A stretch of 64,000 nt of DNA from Amblyomma americanum (GCF_052857255.1 NC_135497.1:118349744-118413743), one strand, 5' to 3'. Counted from the stretch's first letter, positions 11,478 through 22,319 are shown. A program made the numbers and translations. The notes: a model not told the origin generated them from the letters alone.

Positions 11478-11662
11478 GATACGAAGTGTACCTGTTTGGG
11501 GGCCAAGATGAGAACAACCGCCCACTCGGCGACGTGATCATGTTCGACCGCGCCCGTCGCAGTTTCATGCAGTGTGAACCGCTGCCGAGGATCTTGGCGG
11601 GCTCAGCCACGACCGTGATGCCCGAGGATGGTTTGGATTGGCTACGCCTTCGTAGTATATGG
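11478..11662 (+). CDS. Kelch gene A, Kelch exon 6
   Basis: 185-nt exon, phase 1 in and phase 0 out, from acceptor ccacgcgcag to donor ATATGG/gtgagt. It encodes GYEVYLFGGQDENN (last Kelch Gly-Gly), DVIMFDRARRSF and CEPLPRILAGSATTVM. The copy B exon (48370-48554) is exactly 185 nt with both junctions conserved. The frame reads through the donor to a stop at 11761, so an unspliced message would still end soon after. Confidence 0.78.
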
Positions 11663-12237
11663 GTGAGTCCGGCCACGGGGCGGCTCATCGGCGCCACGTC
11701 TTGCTCCACGCATCTTCTACTGCAACGATCCATCGAAACAAGCGTCCCTGATTATCAGTGGTGACTCGCGTCTTCATCTTCTTACTAACCTAGTGGAACG
11801 CTCTTCTCCCATGTGGCATGTCCCAGACGTGAGAGCTTCGTGCAGTTCCCATTAGCGGTTCATTGGAGAAACCGCCGACAGAGAAGTGTGGTAGCCACGG
11901 CTCATATAACAGGGATTTAAAAAGCCAGCACATATGACGTACACATATACTATACAGGTCATCCCAGAATAGCTAAATGCAACTGGAAAAAAAAACACGC
12001 AGACGAAAAAAGACTGGCATGTTGTCCGAGGACAAAATTGGAGTACAGCTGCAGTAGACTGTTATGCCTCAGCAGTGTATTTGCGTGTAGTTGAACGAAT
12101 AATTAATATCTATCATGTAATGAAATAAACGAACCTGAACTACCTTGTGAGTGTAAGGAATAAGCACACCGAACGGATAGAACACTTGGCCACGTTAGGA
12201 CAACTCAACTACGTTACACCTGCCGCAGCTCCTGCGA

Positions 12238-12700
12238 ATGGAACGCGTAAATCCGCCTCATTTGGTTAGTTCCCAACAGAGATACAGCCTTGGTAGTGGT
12301 TTTCTGTCTTCAAGGTGCGGTCATTCCACCCATGGATGGACTTGGGCGAGCACCCGCAAGCTGACGTCCCAATGCTTTCAGCAACGAACAATAAGTGGCA
12401 GAAAATCGCCTTCACCATTGTTTCTCGAGCATGCTCATGCATGTATTCTTTCAAGCAGGCCGGACTTGGGGGGAGCAACGTACTCTTTTTCACAAGCGCG
12501 CGCGCAGCCGCCTCCATTGCAGCCATGCTTCCGCACCGCAGCCGCTTTAGGCCACTTCGTCTACGGGGTTGCTGGGATGTCAGCTAATCGTCTCAGATGG
12601 GCAAGCCGAAGCAAAAGGGAGGAGCGATGCGTGCTGCAGTAAAGAGAAGAAGCTAAGCTGAATGGCGCCAAACAAATCGTTCGCGATGAGTTGCTCGGAA
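12238..12700 (+). other. Intron 11663-13129 of gene A: no recognised element
   Basis: The first part of this intron (about 11780-11920) is homologous to sequence after the last Kelch exon of copy B (about 48110-48240, opposite strand). The stretch 12238-12642 has open frames but no domain, splice pair or repeat that I recognise. The rest is AT-rich intron. Confidence 0.35.
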
Positions 12701-13129
12701 TGAACCCTAACGATTCCAAGAAGTTTATCGTTATCAAGAAAGAGACGTTTTGGAGGCTATTAAATTAAATCAAGAAGGATCCCAAACAATTTAGACGACA
12801 CACCTGATATTGTGACCTGTGAAAAATTATTGCTTTTGTGCTAATTCTTTCCACGCTCTGCACAGAGAAGGAGAAACAATCGGATTGCTTGAAATAATGG
12901 TCCCTGGCACTCTTTATGTTCAGTCGTATTGGAAACTGCCACTTATTCCTCATCTTAGAGCTGTCCAGTCATGCTGCATGAGCAGCAAGCACAATGTCCT
13001 AGCCTTCAAAGATTAGTTCTTTTTTACATGAACAGCATCCGCAGCATCAGACTTTGCTGTCTGTCGACATGTTTGCCTGCAACGAATCGGCCTTATTTTT
13101 TCTATTTCTCATTTTCGTGTGTTTCACAG

Positions 13130-13336
13130 CCGGGAAAAAAGGCGACGCCAAGCATTCGTGAGAGGGCAGCGACCGTCATCCTAAAGGCGTACCGGAATTA
13201 TCGCAGAGGGGAGAGACTTCAGCCACGCCTGAAAAATGCAAGTAACATTCAAAACTGTGAGCAGGACAGTCGCCTCGCCACGATTCTGGTAGCAGCAGCC
13301 TTTTGTGCCCACGCCATCTTTGTGACTTGTAAATAA
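13130..13336 (+). CDS. Kelch gene A, terminal exon with C-terminal IQ-like motif
   Basis: Acceptor cgtgtgtttcacag opens a phase-0 exon that fits the phase-0 donor at 11662. It encodes 68 residues: RERAATVILKAYRNYRRGE resembles an IQ helix with Ile-Leu in place of Ile-Gln, followed by a basic stretch, then a hydrophobic tail AAAFCAHAIFVTC and the stop TAA. The stop overlaps an AATAAA at about 13331-13336, so the 3' UTR would be extremely short if that signal is used. No homologous exon was found for copy B, where a Penelope-like element occupies the expected region. Confidence 0.6.
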   Translation, partial: PGKKATPSIRERAATVILKAYRNYRRGERLQPRLKNASNIQNCEQDSRLATILVAAAFCAHAIFVTCK

Positions 13337-13565
13337 ATTATAATTTGATTTGACCAGCGCCGGTGAGCGCATAGCAACAACAACAGTTCACCGCAGGGAC
13401 GCCCTGGGAGATCAGTGTACTTGAAGCGGCCTCATCTGCGCGAGAACCAGCGCGTGCTGCCGATATCGCTTGCGCCTGTCCATGTTGAGGTGAGCACAAG
13501 CACAAGGCAGTATGCCAGTATGCTGTCGGGCACACCTTCCTTTTTTCATACTCCTCCTCTTACAT

Positions 13566-13762
13566 ATTTTGATGATAATAATAATAATTGGTTTTGAGGA
13601 AAAGGAAATGGCGCAATATCTGCCTCATATATCGTTGGACACCTGAACCGCGCCGTAACGGAAGGGATAAAGGAGGGAGTGAAAGAAGAAACAGAGAGGG
13701 CTCCGGAATAATTTCGACCACCTGGGGATCTCTAACGTGCACTGACATCGCACAGCACCATT
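13566..13762 (-). mobile_element. Ruka-like tick SINE fragment, 3' part
   Basis: Reading the minus strand it runs from TGTGCGATGTCAGTGCACGT through the segment AGATCCCCAGGTGGTCGAAA and a pyrimidine-rich body to an AAT-type tail (the run of TAATAATAATAAT on the plus strand near 13572). This is the 3' body of the tRNA-derived SINE seen complete at 44331, or a close subfamily of it. The tRNA-like head is missing, as in 5'-truncated copies. Confidence 0.75.
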
Positions 13763-13959
13763 TTGATGCCACGAACAGGTCTTATAGGCTACTCAAAAAT
13801 TCAGACGGCACTTCGTTAATTCTGTCAGCATTTTTTAGCGCGCTAGCACTACAGTCCATTACAACTGGAGAATGCAGCGGCGAATTCCTCTCGAAAAAGG
13901 CTTTCCAGCCAGTGGCGTCGACCGATTTTATCAGGCAGAGACTTTACAAGTAAGGGAAG

Positions 13960-14405
13960 AAGAAAGGCCGCGGGGAGCGGGTTGTTCGGTCTCGAGTGTG
14001 GGGTTTTATTAAGGGTATAAGTACCTTCTCCCCGTTTTAATCGCGGCTGACACCGTACAAAATCACCCGGACCACACCCCGTGATCGCGTACGCTACCGA
14101 GCGCACGCCGACCACGGCTGGCTTTCCTCTGGGGGAAACAAAGCAGCGGCACTGGCTGGCACAAAGGAGGCATTTATTGCGACAACAATAACGCCAGCTA
14201 GCAACAAAATGCGTGAAGGAATCGAAGACGGACGACTCACCAGCACGGTTACGAGCGAATGTTCGCCCACGCTAGGGCTGGGGAGACACTCCACGGCCGG
14301 ACGGGATGAGATGCAGGAGAACGTTCTCCCCCACGAGGATTCGCCCCGCTGGCAAAGAGTGGGGAGCAGTGCCTACACGTCCGTACGCGACGAGATCCCC
14401 ACCCG
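13960..14405. other. Unassigned GC-rich stretch, possibly an old LTR piece
   Basis: Contains TTTTATTAAGG and GCATTTATTGCGAC, which look like reverse-complement polyadenylation regions of LTR elements, but no paired LTR, primer-binding site or coding frame was found. It directly abuts the inverted-repeat element that starts near 14411. Confidence 0.25.
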
Positions 14406-14493
14406 AAGAGAGGCTGCGTTCCAATACTCCCAAGTAGACGGCTACTTAGACGTCTAGCCGGACAGCCGCCATCTTGGGACGCGTTCTATTTCT

Positions 14494-14525
14494 CGGCGAA
14501 GCAGTCTACTAAGACTGCTTCGCCG
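14494..14525. repeat. Perfect 14-bp hairpin with 4-nt loop
   Basis: CGGCGAAGCAGTCT, a loop ACTA, then AGACTGCTTCGCCG. It lies inside the inverted-repeat element just after its left terminal repeat. It could be a subterminal structure of the transposon. Confidence 0.8.
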
Positions 14526-14562
14526 AAGTCCAAATCGATGCAGGCTAACTTGCGGTCTAAAG

Positions 14563-14644
14563 ATGGCGGAGCTGATATACGCGGATCAGCGAGTCATGCT
14601 CTTACGGGCGTCGGACTGTACACGGAGTATACGAAAGGAAAAAT
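14563..14644 (+). CDS. Exon-like 27-codon frame ending at a strong splice donor
   Basis: An ATG in a favourable context (AAGATGG) opens MAELIYADQRVMLLRASD and eight more codons, then the donor AAAAAT/gtgagt. I recognise no family. It sits inside the inverted-repeat element, so it may be the first exon of a lost transposase or a captured gene exon. No matching downstream exon was found. Confidence 0.25.
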
Positions 14645-15599
14645 GTGAGTAATTCCATTATGTTATTTGGTACGCAAACTAGTGGCTAATTAATCTTCGT
14701 GGATGTGCGATTCCCAGCAGTGAATCACGCAGGAGAAAATCGTGCAGTTGAGAGCTTTGCTACAGCAGCGGACGCTGTAAGTCTGTTTACGTGGTCTGTT
14801 AATTTACGTGATCCGGCATCTGACGATGCCGGATCTTAATTAGCACCTTTATTTTAGAGATTAATACTCGTCGCTGTCGTTGGGTTACTCGACGGGCGTT
14901 AAGACGGCTGGCGTGACGGTTAACAAATGTGTTCTGTTGCTGTATTAATTGCATCAACTCTTTCGCGTACATTCTTTTTTATCTCTACACTCCCAGAACA
15001 AACACACCGGCATGTTGCGAATTGATTTTAGTCTTTGCAGGATTAAAGCTGGCTGCTGGTTTTATGTTTCTCGCCGTCTCCGAGTACCACGTACGGCAGA
15101 CAGGTTTAATGGCACGCATGTGTTTTCCTGTTGCAGTGCATATTAGCCGTATCGCATTTCGCGCATATTGATTACAGTCTTTCGTATTCTTTCTTATGTT
15201 TACAGGGCCGTTTGGTCGAGCATGTTCGAGGAGCATGTACAGTTTAGCATCAATATTAAAAGAATAATCGCATATCTCTTTAGCGTAGTCTTCGGATAGC
15301 GGCCCCGTCTGCTACAAGTAGACTGACCGATAGGCACATCCATCAGTCCGGTTTACGCGCAGTCATTGCAGAAAAAAATGTGCAAACTTGTTGAAAACAC
15401 GTTATTAATGATCGTTATTGCTCAGTTTGAGAAAAATTCTACTACAACTGTTCATAAGCTTTAGTTACATTGTTATGCCGCGAGGCGGCGTGAGCAGTAG
15501 AAGAGTTCAAATACATGGACATGTAGACGGCTAACTAGACGTCAGACTAGACGGCTTGTTAGACGTCTAGAGTATTGGAACGCAGCCAGAGTGCTCTCC

Positions 15600-16425
15600 C
15601 GCACGCACTCAGCAGTCAGCCATCCGTGGCGCTCATGCCTTTGCGACGTAGCGCCCTCTCTTGTTAAGTAACTAGGGAGGGTCACGGGGCGTCCGTCCTC
15701 CCCCCCTCCGTTCGGAGGGTGCATCGCGGGAAACCGTCTCTAGGGCTGAAGACAAAGGCCCCTATTCCTTTCCTGTCTACAGCGTCTGCTACAGAGCCGT
15801 ATCTGGACGACTGTATTGGCTGGAGGGCCATCTCTGAGGGGCATTCGCAGTTGCATCCTTTGAGTTGAAAGCCGTCCTGTCTGTGGTTGAAGCCTGGGGA
15901 TGGCAGGCTTAAGTTCCCAAAACCCGGTGGGAAGGTTGCCACCTGCCCACCATGGCAGGTGGACAAGTGGAAAGGAGGAAAATTGGTTTCGCCACAGATG
16001 CAGTGAAGTGTCGCAACAGCTACATCAATGGGGAAAAGGAAATGATGTCGCACTAGTGTCTCCCACTATCAAACAAGTAACATGATAGCTACAGCTGATT
16101 GGAGAGGCGGTAATCTGCGTCACGTCTTCAGATTGCAGCATAGCTCGAACCACATATCGGTCCGGCTCTGACACAGGAACTGAAAAGTAAAAAGCTCTCC
16201 TTGTTTGACAGCCTGGCAGCGAAGAGGCGCAGTTGTTTAGTTTTGTGCAATACGCTCTTCTCTACATGACGCTGCTAAAAGGAAGCGCCGCCGCAATGCC
16301 TCAGAACTTCACAACGGGTTCAGAAGTGGTAAGCGCTTAGATGATAGCCTGTTCGTGCTTACCCACTGCATATAAATATCTAAGACGGAAAACAGACCTC
16401 TGTATTTAGCTTTCTTTGCATAAGC
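15600..16425. other. No recognised gene or element
   Basis: Mixed sequence between the inverted-repeat element and the LINE fragment at 16.4 kb. Open frames here are short and lack splice-site support or domains. Confidence 0.5.
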
Positions 16426-16429
16426 GGTG

Positions 16430-17860
16430 TATACTACAATGTGAACAGGGAACTCCTCTGGAAGATGTTAAAAGATTAAGGTGTTGGCCTTGAGCTAATT
16501 GATTTTCTACATGAAATACATCGAGAAAATGAAGTTTAAATAACATGGGAACATATAAGAGTACAACTGTCGAGGTACACAAGGATTAAGGCAAGGTTGT
16601 CCTTTATCACAGCTGATGTTCATGCTTTATATGATAAGTATGGAAAGAAGGCTGCTAGGATACTAGGAAGCAATCTAGGTTATAATCTGTCGTACAGATT
16701 ACGCGGATGGCTAGCTGAGCAACGACTAGCGAGTTTAATGTATACGGACGATATTGTACGGCTAGCAGAGAGCCAGGAAGATTTGCAAACTTTGGTTAAT
16801 TGCTGTGGAGATGAAGGAGACAGTCTAGGTGTCAGTTTTAGCGCGACTAGGTCAGGTGTGATGACTTTCAACGATACAAGTGATCAGGTAATTATATTAC
16901 AAGGCCATGAAATACCCCGAGCGGCCGAATACAAATACCTCGGGGTATGGGTAAACAAAGGGCCGAGGTACACGGAAAAGCACGAACAGACTGTCATAGC
17001 AAAAGGGCGAAGAGATTCCGGGAAAATGAAACATGGGCATTGTGAGGGTACAACAGGTACTGAGAGGTATTTGGAAACGAATAATGTTGCCTGCGCTTAC
17101 TTTCGGGAATGCGGTGTTGTGCTTGAGGGAAGTAGTTCAGTCGAGGCTAAAAGTAAATGAGAGAGCTGTTGGAAGATTAGCACAAGGTGCCCAGTTGAAA
17201 ACCACCAACGCCGCAGTACGGGGGGATATGGGCAGATCATCCTTCGAAACACGGGAGCCTCAGAGTAAAATACTATACGAAGAACGCCTGAGGAAATTGG
17301 ACGACAGCTCGTGGGCAGCTAAGGTATAAAAATACCTACACAGAAAGAGCGCTTACTCAGTGGCGGAAAAGCACTATAAAGCTAACCAGTAAGCATGCCA
17401 GACACGAGGACGGAGAAAGAAAGAGCATTGAACGACAAATTAAAAACGCGGAAGGAAAAATTAGATAGATTCAATGGAAAACAAGCATAGTGTAGAACAA
17501 TAGCGATACTGGAAAAGGAAGATCAGGAAGGAAGCGTTTTATGAAACTCAAGAGGCAGTGCCCTACTCTTTGAAGCTTGGTCAGGGTGTCTTAGAACGCG
17601 CAGCTACAAAAAGAAATTTAATGGAGAAGATGACACACGTGTTGCGTGTGGTCAATTTGTAGAAACAATAGAGCACCTCGTACTAAACTGTGATGGTATC
17701 CATTCCGATGTTGATGCAACCACAGTCAATCTTCCTGAGGCCCTAGGGTTTAGAGATAACAAAAGTCATGTAAATAAATCTGTGGTTGAAATTAGCAAAA
17801 CACGATTCAAAGATTTGTGTCTCAAGAGCAGAGATGTAACATAGCGTTAAAAGCATAGAA
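16430..17860 (+). mobile_element. Degenerate non-LTR retrotransposon, RT to 3' end
   Basis: The translated blocks run in order for a LINE reverse transcriptase: NVNRELLWKML (palm start), EQRLASLMYTDDIVRLAES with YTDD in place of YADD, SFSATRSGVMTFN, then EYKYLGVWVN of the thumb. The longest intact frame is 16597-17160, and the next continues in another frame to 17329. Several stops and frameshifts follow to about 17850. The catalytic motif change and the breaks indicate a dead copy. Clade is not assigned; it is distinct from the RTE, CR1-like and I-clade elements elsewhere in the window. Confidence 0.75.
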
Positions 17861-17984
17861 AGACGTATTTTAAAGAAATGGCGAATTTTATTAGCTTACA
17901 ACACAGTTAAACAAAAATAAAGGAAATAAACTCAGCATTGTAGCAACTGCCATCACCCCGTTTCAAATGGGACGCTCCTAGCTT

Positions 17985-18030
17985 CCATCCATCCATCCAT
18001 CCATCCATCCATCCATCCATCCATCCATCC
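17985..18030. repeat. (CCAT)n microsatellite, about 11 units
   Basis: Perfect CCAT run at the 3' side of the LINE fragment, preceded by GTTTCAAATGGGACGCTCCT. It looks like the tail of a retroposed sequence and is the same unit as the very long array at 21665. Confidence 0.95.
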
Positions 18031-18039
18031 AGAAGAACG

Positions 18040-18345
18040 TTTCCACAGGGTTCTACCCCTTCTGCCCGCCGCATTTTGGCTGTGCTTATATTGCGCCCGA
18101 CAGCTCTGAACGGGAAAGCCTTGACGCAAGCACAGACTTCCGCTTTCTCACTGACACGCAGACCTGGCCTCCTCCTGCGCGCTCCACTGAAACGCTTGAA
18201 AGCCACTGGGATGCCAACGGCGCTGAGGCCTCCGGAGCAACACAGTACCTGCGGCAGCAAACACTCCCTGAACACATGGACCCCAACCTGGGTATGGTGG
18301 GTCGCATGGATGGCTCCCTCCTCAAAACCAAGTGAGTGACATCTC
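18040..18345 (+). repeat. Dispersed repeat, copy 1
   Basis: Homologous to the reverse strand of about 43065-43390. Matching translated blocks are the segment beginning MAVL, the basic stretch around TRRPG / TSRRG and the LKAT block, shared by this strand and the opposite strand of the other copy. No intact protein is implied. It is followed by unassigned sequence to 18522. The inverse orientation agrees with the whole-window inverted duplication but could equally come from two insertions of a common repeat. Confidence 0.55.
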
Positions 18346-18522
18346 AAGCTCAACAACACTACTCATAACTAAATGCTGCTCGCCAAGAGTCACGCCACCA
18401 CTTTGCATTCGGCCGCAGTGATGCGGTCCTTCCTTCTTTTCCACATTTTCGTGCTGCTGAAGTGAATTTTACGCTCGGGCTTTTCTCTCAGCTTCACATG
18501 TCATGCTCTCTGATAACGTTGT

Positions 18523-21235
18523 TGGGATTCAGGTAGCGTGACTGGGCCGGAAAAGAGACGACTGGGAAAACATTGTAGAAAACTGGGAAAACATTGTACA
18601 AAGACTGTTTACATAAAGTACAAGTAAGGACAACTGAGTGCGCCTCTGAGTAAAGGGAGCTTCTTAGCAGTCGGGAGTCTCTCCCAGCAAAGGGTATCTC
18701 TCAAGAGGGGGGCTTTCCCCCTGTTACTAAACCAATAGCTCGTTAAATACTCTTCGTATTCCCCAGATCCCTAGCTGGGGAATACAGTTCACAGAATGTC
18801 CAATCAAACGATGCCTCTCATGGTACCACCCACGGCAGGGCGGTCCTGATGTTCTCTCGCAGCTCGGTCGAGGGAAAGGGAAGAGGACCCGGTCACGTTG
18901 TCGTCCACGGGGTCTCCAGGTGGGCGAGCACGTGGGTCCGGAATGCACCCATGTGGAACATGAAGGCGCCTGCGTGACACAGGAATGCGGGCTGTCTCCT
19001 AGCAGGGGTTGAAAGATCTTGTACTGACGACCGGAACGCGGAATCTGTGTCGAAGGCGCAGCTCTCGGGCAATTGTTCAACCCCAGCGTGACTGAAGCGG
19101 ACAACACTGATCTTGTACTTCGTCGTCTCATGACCGGAACGTGGAAATAACAGTTCGCTGTTCTCAGGCTTGTAATTCGGAGCAGCGGTCCGGGTAACAA
19201 CAATCTGAGCGCCATTTAACTTTTCAGCGAAGGCTGCGCTCTGACTTGGCGCTTCAACGTTGCTGTCAAGTAACTACGTGACGCTCTCTCCCGGAAAGCT
19301 CTCTTTATGTGCGGTGACATATAAGTTCGCCGCAGTCTTTCTGGCGCGGAATCTCTGCCTCATTTGCCATAGCGGCATCTGTATCAGGCCTAGAACCGGC
19401 CCTTTCTCTGCTCTTCCGAGCAACAATTATGTCCCTAGCTGACCAAGCGGGGTTCGTGGGCTGGTCGCTGACACTTTGATGGGAGCGCTGCCCGCTGGCA
19501 TCACTAAGATATTTAGAGTCCGTCTCTGTACGTGTGACGAAGAAGCGGAAGAGGGCTCTTTTCGCTATTTCGTAGTTGTCGACATCCTCGCCGGACAGCC
19601 GCGTTAATACGGCGAAAACATCACAAGAGAGGATGGCCGTCAACATCCAAGGCCAGTCGCCCTGGCCTACCTGCTCTTCCGTACAGGTCCGCTCGAATTT
19701 CGTCAAGTAACTTCTGAAGCTCTCGCCTCTTCGGAAAGCCCGCAAACGATCTCGAGCTCTACGCCACTGAACTAAACGCGTGAGCTCCTGTAAATCTCGT
19801 CTGCGTTGTTCTTCTTGCTCAGCCGCTAGCTGCGCCCGTTGCTTACAATTATCCTCCCATTCTCTATCTACTTCCTCACGAAACATTCGTCTTTCTTCTT
19901 ACTCAATAAGATATTGCTTCTCTTGCTCCTCGCGGAGCCATCGCCTTTCCTGTTTTTCAAGAAGATAATGTTCCTCCTTCTCTTGGCGAATCGTTCATCT
20001 TTCTTCTCTTTTCCCTCGCTGATCATTCGTTTTTCTACCTCAACTTTTCGTTCCAAAATCGTCTCCCACGCTTCGCCTGCCTCCACGACTGTCACCTCTT
20101 CCGCCTGTATAACATCCATGATCGCTTCTCTCATTTTAGTAAGGTCTACTGAAATCCCCAATCTAGAGTTTCAAGGAGGTATTTTACCTTGAACTTCTCC
20201 ATCGCTGATCACACCTCGTGCCGCTAACCCCGCTAAAACACAAGCTGCACCTTGAAGCAAACAATACACAAACCTGCGAAATTTCATTCCCCAGATGACC
20301 AAAGTCCGACTACTAACATCTGCCTGTGCTAGTGCGGTCAGGTGAAATGAATGGCAAGCATCGAGCACTCACCCTACCGAGATACAGCTGACGTCGTCAG
20401 TCCCGTAGAGGCCGGGGTTCGTTGGAGCCGGTGACCTGACGCGTTCATCTCTCGGTCTTAAGAAGCGTAGCTGATTTCATCAGTCAATCACGCAGATGCC
20501 GGGGCCCATTGGAGCTGGTGACTTGACGCGGGCATCCCACCACTGCCACTAGTTTTTGGGATTCAGGTAGCATGACTGGGCCGGAGAAGAGACGGGGACG
20601 ATCGGAGGTAGAAAACTTGGAAACCTTTATACAAAGACTATTTACATAATGTACAAGTACGGGCAACTGAGAGTGCCTCTCAGTAAAAGAAGCTTCTTAG
20701 CAATCGGGAGTCTCTCCCAGCAAAGGGTATCTGTCAAGAGGGGGCTCTCCTGTTACCAAACCAGCAGCTCGTTAAATACGCTTCGTATTCCCCAGATCTC
20801 TAGCTGGCGAATACAGCTCGAAGAATGCAGTCCAATCAAACGATGGCACTGATGGTACCACCCACGGCAGGGTGGTCCTGATGTCGTCTCGCAGCTCGGT
20901 CGAGGGAAAGGGAACAGGAACCGGTCACATTGTCTTCCACACGGCCTCCAGGTGGGCGCGCACGGGGGTACGGACTGCGCCCATGTGGAACAGGAAGGCG
21001 CCTGCGTGACACAGGAATGCGGGCTGTCTCCCAGCAGGGGTCGAGAGGTCTTGTACTGATGACCGGAACGTGGAACCAGTGTCGAAGGCGCAGTTCTCGG
21101 CCAATTGTTCAACCCCAGCGTGACTGAAGAGGGCAACACTGATCTTGTACTTCGTCGTCTGATGACCGGACCGTGAAACCTCTGTCGAAGGCGCAGCTCA
21201 CGGGCAATTCTTCAACCGCAGCGTGACCGAAGAGG
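18523..21235 (-). mobile_element. LTR retrotransposon with gag only (no pol)
   Basis: Two direct repeats start with TGGGATTCAGGTAGC at 18523 and 20557 and align for roughly 600 bp or more. On the minus strand the right copy is the 5' LTR, ending CCCA, and the left is the 3' LTR. The roughly 1.3-kb interior carries gag-like sequence only. A ~110-bp segment within the right LTR is itself duplicated in tandem (about 21060-21235). The interior near 20385-20555 has a similar local duplication. No protease, reverse transcriptase or integrase is present, so it is non-autonomous or internally deleted. Confidence 0.75.
19305..20161 (-). pseudogene. gag-like gene of the LTR element, broken
   Basis: Two overlapping frames read in order on the minus strand: 20161-19868 (charged, Lys/Glu-rich, starting at the motif MREAIMDVIQ) and 19886-19305. 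The second contains a Gln/Glu/Arg-rich coiled stretch, then FRSYLTKFERTC, DWPWMLTAILSCDVF and NYEIAKRALFRFF, which fit the capsid N-terminal alpha-helical region of arthropod LTR-element Gag. The frame change near 19875 suggests a frameshift. The protein would form the particle shell. No zinc knuckle is visible. Confidence 0.6.
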
Positions 21236-21509
21236 ACAACACTCCGTTCGTCGACCCGATGGCGTGTTCGAACACGTCCGGACGCTATTTTCGACGCTGC
21301 TTCCGACATTCCTGCAGCCACGTTTCTTCCAGAGGGCCCATTCACCTTCGCGGTGGTTCTCAGGGAATGCCGGATCGGGGAGTATGTGTCTTCATGCATT
21401 TTGCTGGAAGGCATGCGAGACATAACGTGTATGTTTACTGAACACGAGCGATTGAACAGGGGCACCTGCCTCGTAGCATGACTGAAGTGGAAGCGAGCGC
21501 CTTGAGGTG

Positions 21510-22168
21510 CGTCCGTCCGTCCGTCCGTCCGTCCGTCCGTCCGTCCGTCCGTCCGTCCGTCCGTCCGTCCGTCCGTCCGTCCGTCCGTCCGTCCGTCCGT
21601 CCGTCCGTCCGTCCGTCCGTCCGTCCGTCCGTCCGTCCGTCCGTCCGTCCGTCCGTCCGTCCGTCCATCCATCCATCCATCCATCCATCCATCCATCCAT
21701 CCATCCATCCATCCATCCATCCATCCATCCATCCATCCATCCATCCATCCATCCATCCATCCATCCATCCATCCATCCATCCATCCATCCATCCATCCAT
21801 CCATCCATCCATCCATCCATCCATCCATCCATCCATCCATCCATCCATCCATCCATCCATCCATCCATCCATCCATCCATCCATCCATCCATCCATCCAT
21901 CCATCCATCCATCCATCCATCCATCCATCCATCCATCCATCCATCCATCCATCCATCCATCCATCCATCCATCCATCCATCCATCCATCCATCCATCCAT
22001 CCATCCATCCATCCATCCATCCATCCATCCATCCATCCATCCATCCATCCATCCATCCATCCATCCATCCATCCATCCATCCATCCATCCATCCATCCAT
22101 CCATCCATCCATCCATCCATTCATTCATTCATTCATTCATTCATTCATTCATTCATTCATTCATTCAT
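21510..22168. repeat. 659-bp perfect tetranucleotide array in three blocks
   Basis: Block 1, 21510-21664, is (CCGT)n with about 39 units. Block 2, 21665-22120, is (CCAT)n with 114 units. Block 3, 22121-22168, is (TCAT)n with 12 units. I see no interruption inside any block. Neighbouring blocks differ by one base per unit, so they form a series CCGT, CCAT, TCAT. Frames through it (PSVR, IHPS, DGWM repeats) are artefacts of a 4-bp unit lacking stops and are not genes. Confidence 0.97.
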
Positions 22169-22319
22169 AGTCTATTCAAGGCAGTAGTAGTCTTCGAATT
22201 CTAAGACCACATCATCCACGGCTGATAATCAGTTCTTTCGTGGGCCCTCCTCCCGCTTCGCCCCGACGTTGATGACTGGCGACACTCTGTTGCTGAACTT
22301 TTATATACTATAGTCGCGT

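Larger units (their letters stand above)
14411..15594. mobile_element. Element with terminal inverted repeats, about 1.2 kb
   Basis: The left end reads GCTGCGTTCCAATACTC and the right end carries its exact reverse complement. Both ends continue into related AGACGTCTAG / TAGACGGCT motifs facing each other, so the inverted repeats extend for about 50 imperfect bases. The interior has no transposase frame, only a short open exon-like segment at 14563 and a perfect 14-bp hairpin at 14494. This suggests a non-autonomous DNA transposon. Target-site duplication is unclear; AGAG is present on both sides within a base of the ends. Confidence 0.55.

Noticed and set aside
17985..18030. CRISPR-like or direct-repeat array
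   Set aside because: It is a simple tetranucleotide microsatellite with no spacers, and the genome is eukaryotic.
18040..18345. Protein-coding gene at this repeat
   Set aside because: The frame is not consistent between its two copies in the window and the second copy has different stops, so it is treated as a dispersed repeat.
19305..20161. Endogenous virus
   Set aside because: The gag-like frames lie between retrotransposon LTRs and there is no envelope gene or viral polymerase; an LTR retrotransposon explains it.
21392..22187. Long overlapping frames on both strands (PSVR, IHPS and DGWM repeats)
   Set aside because: They are produced by a 4-bp unit without stop codons in any frame and have no start context, domain or flanking gene structure.
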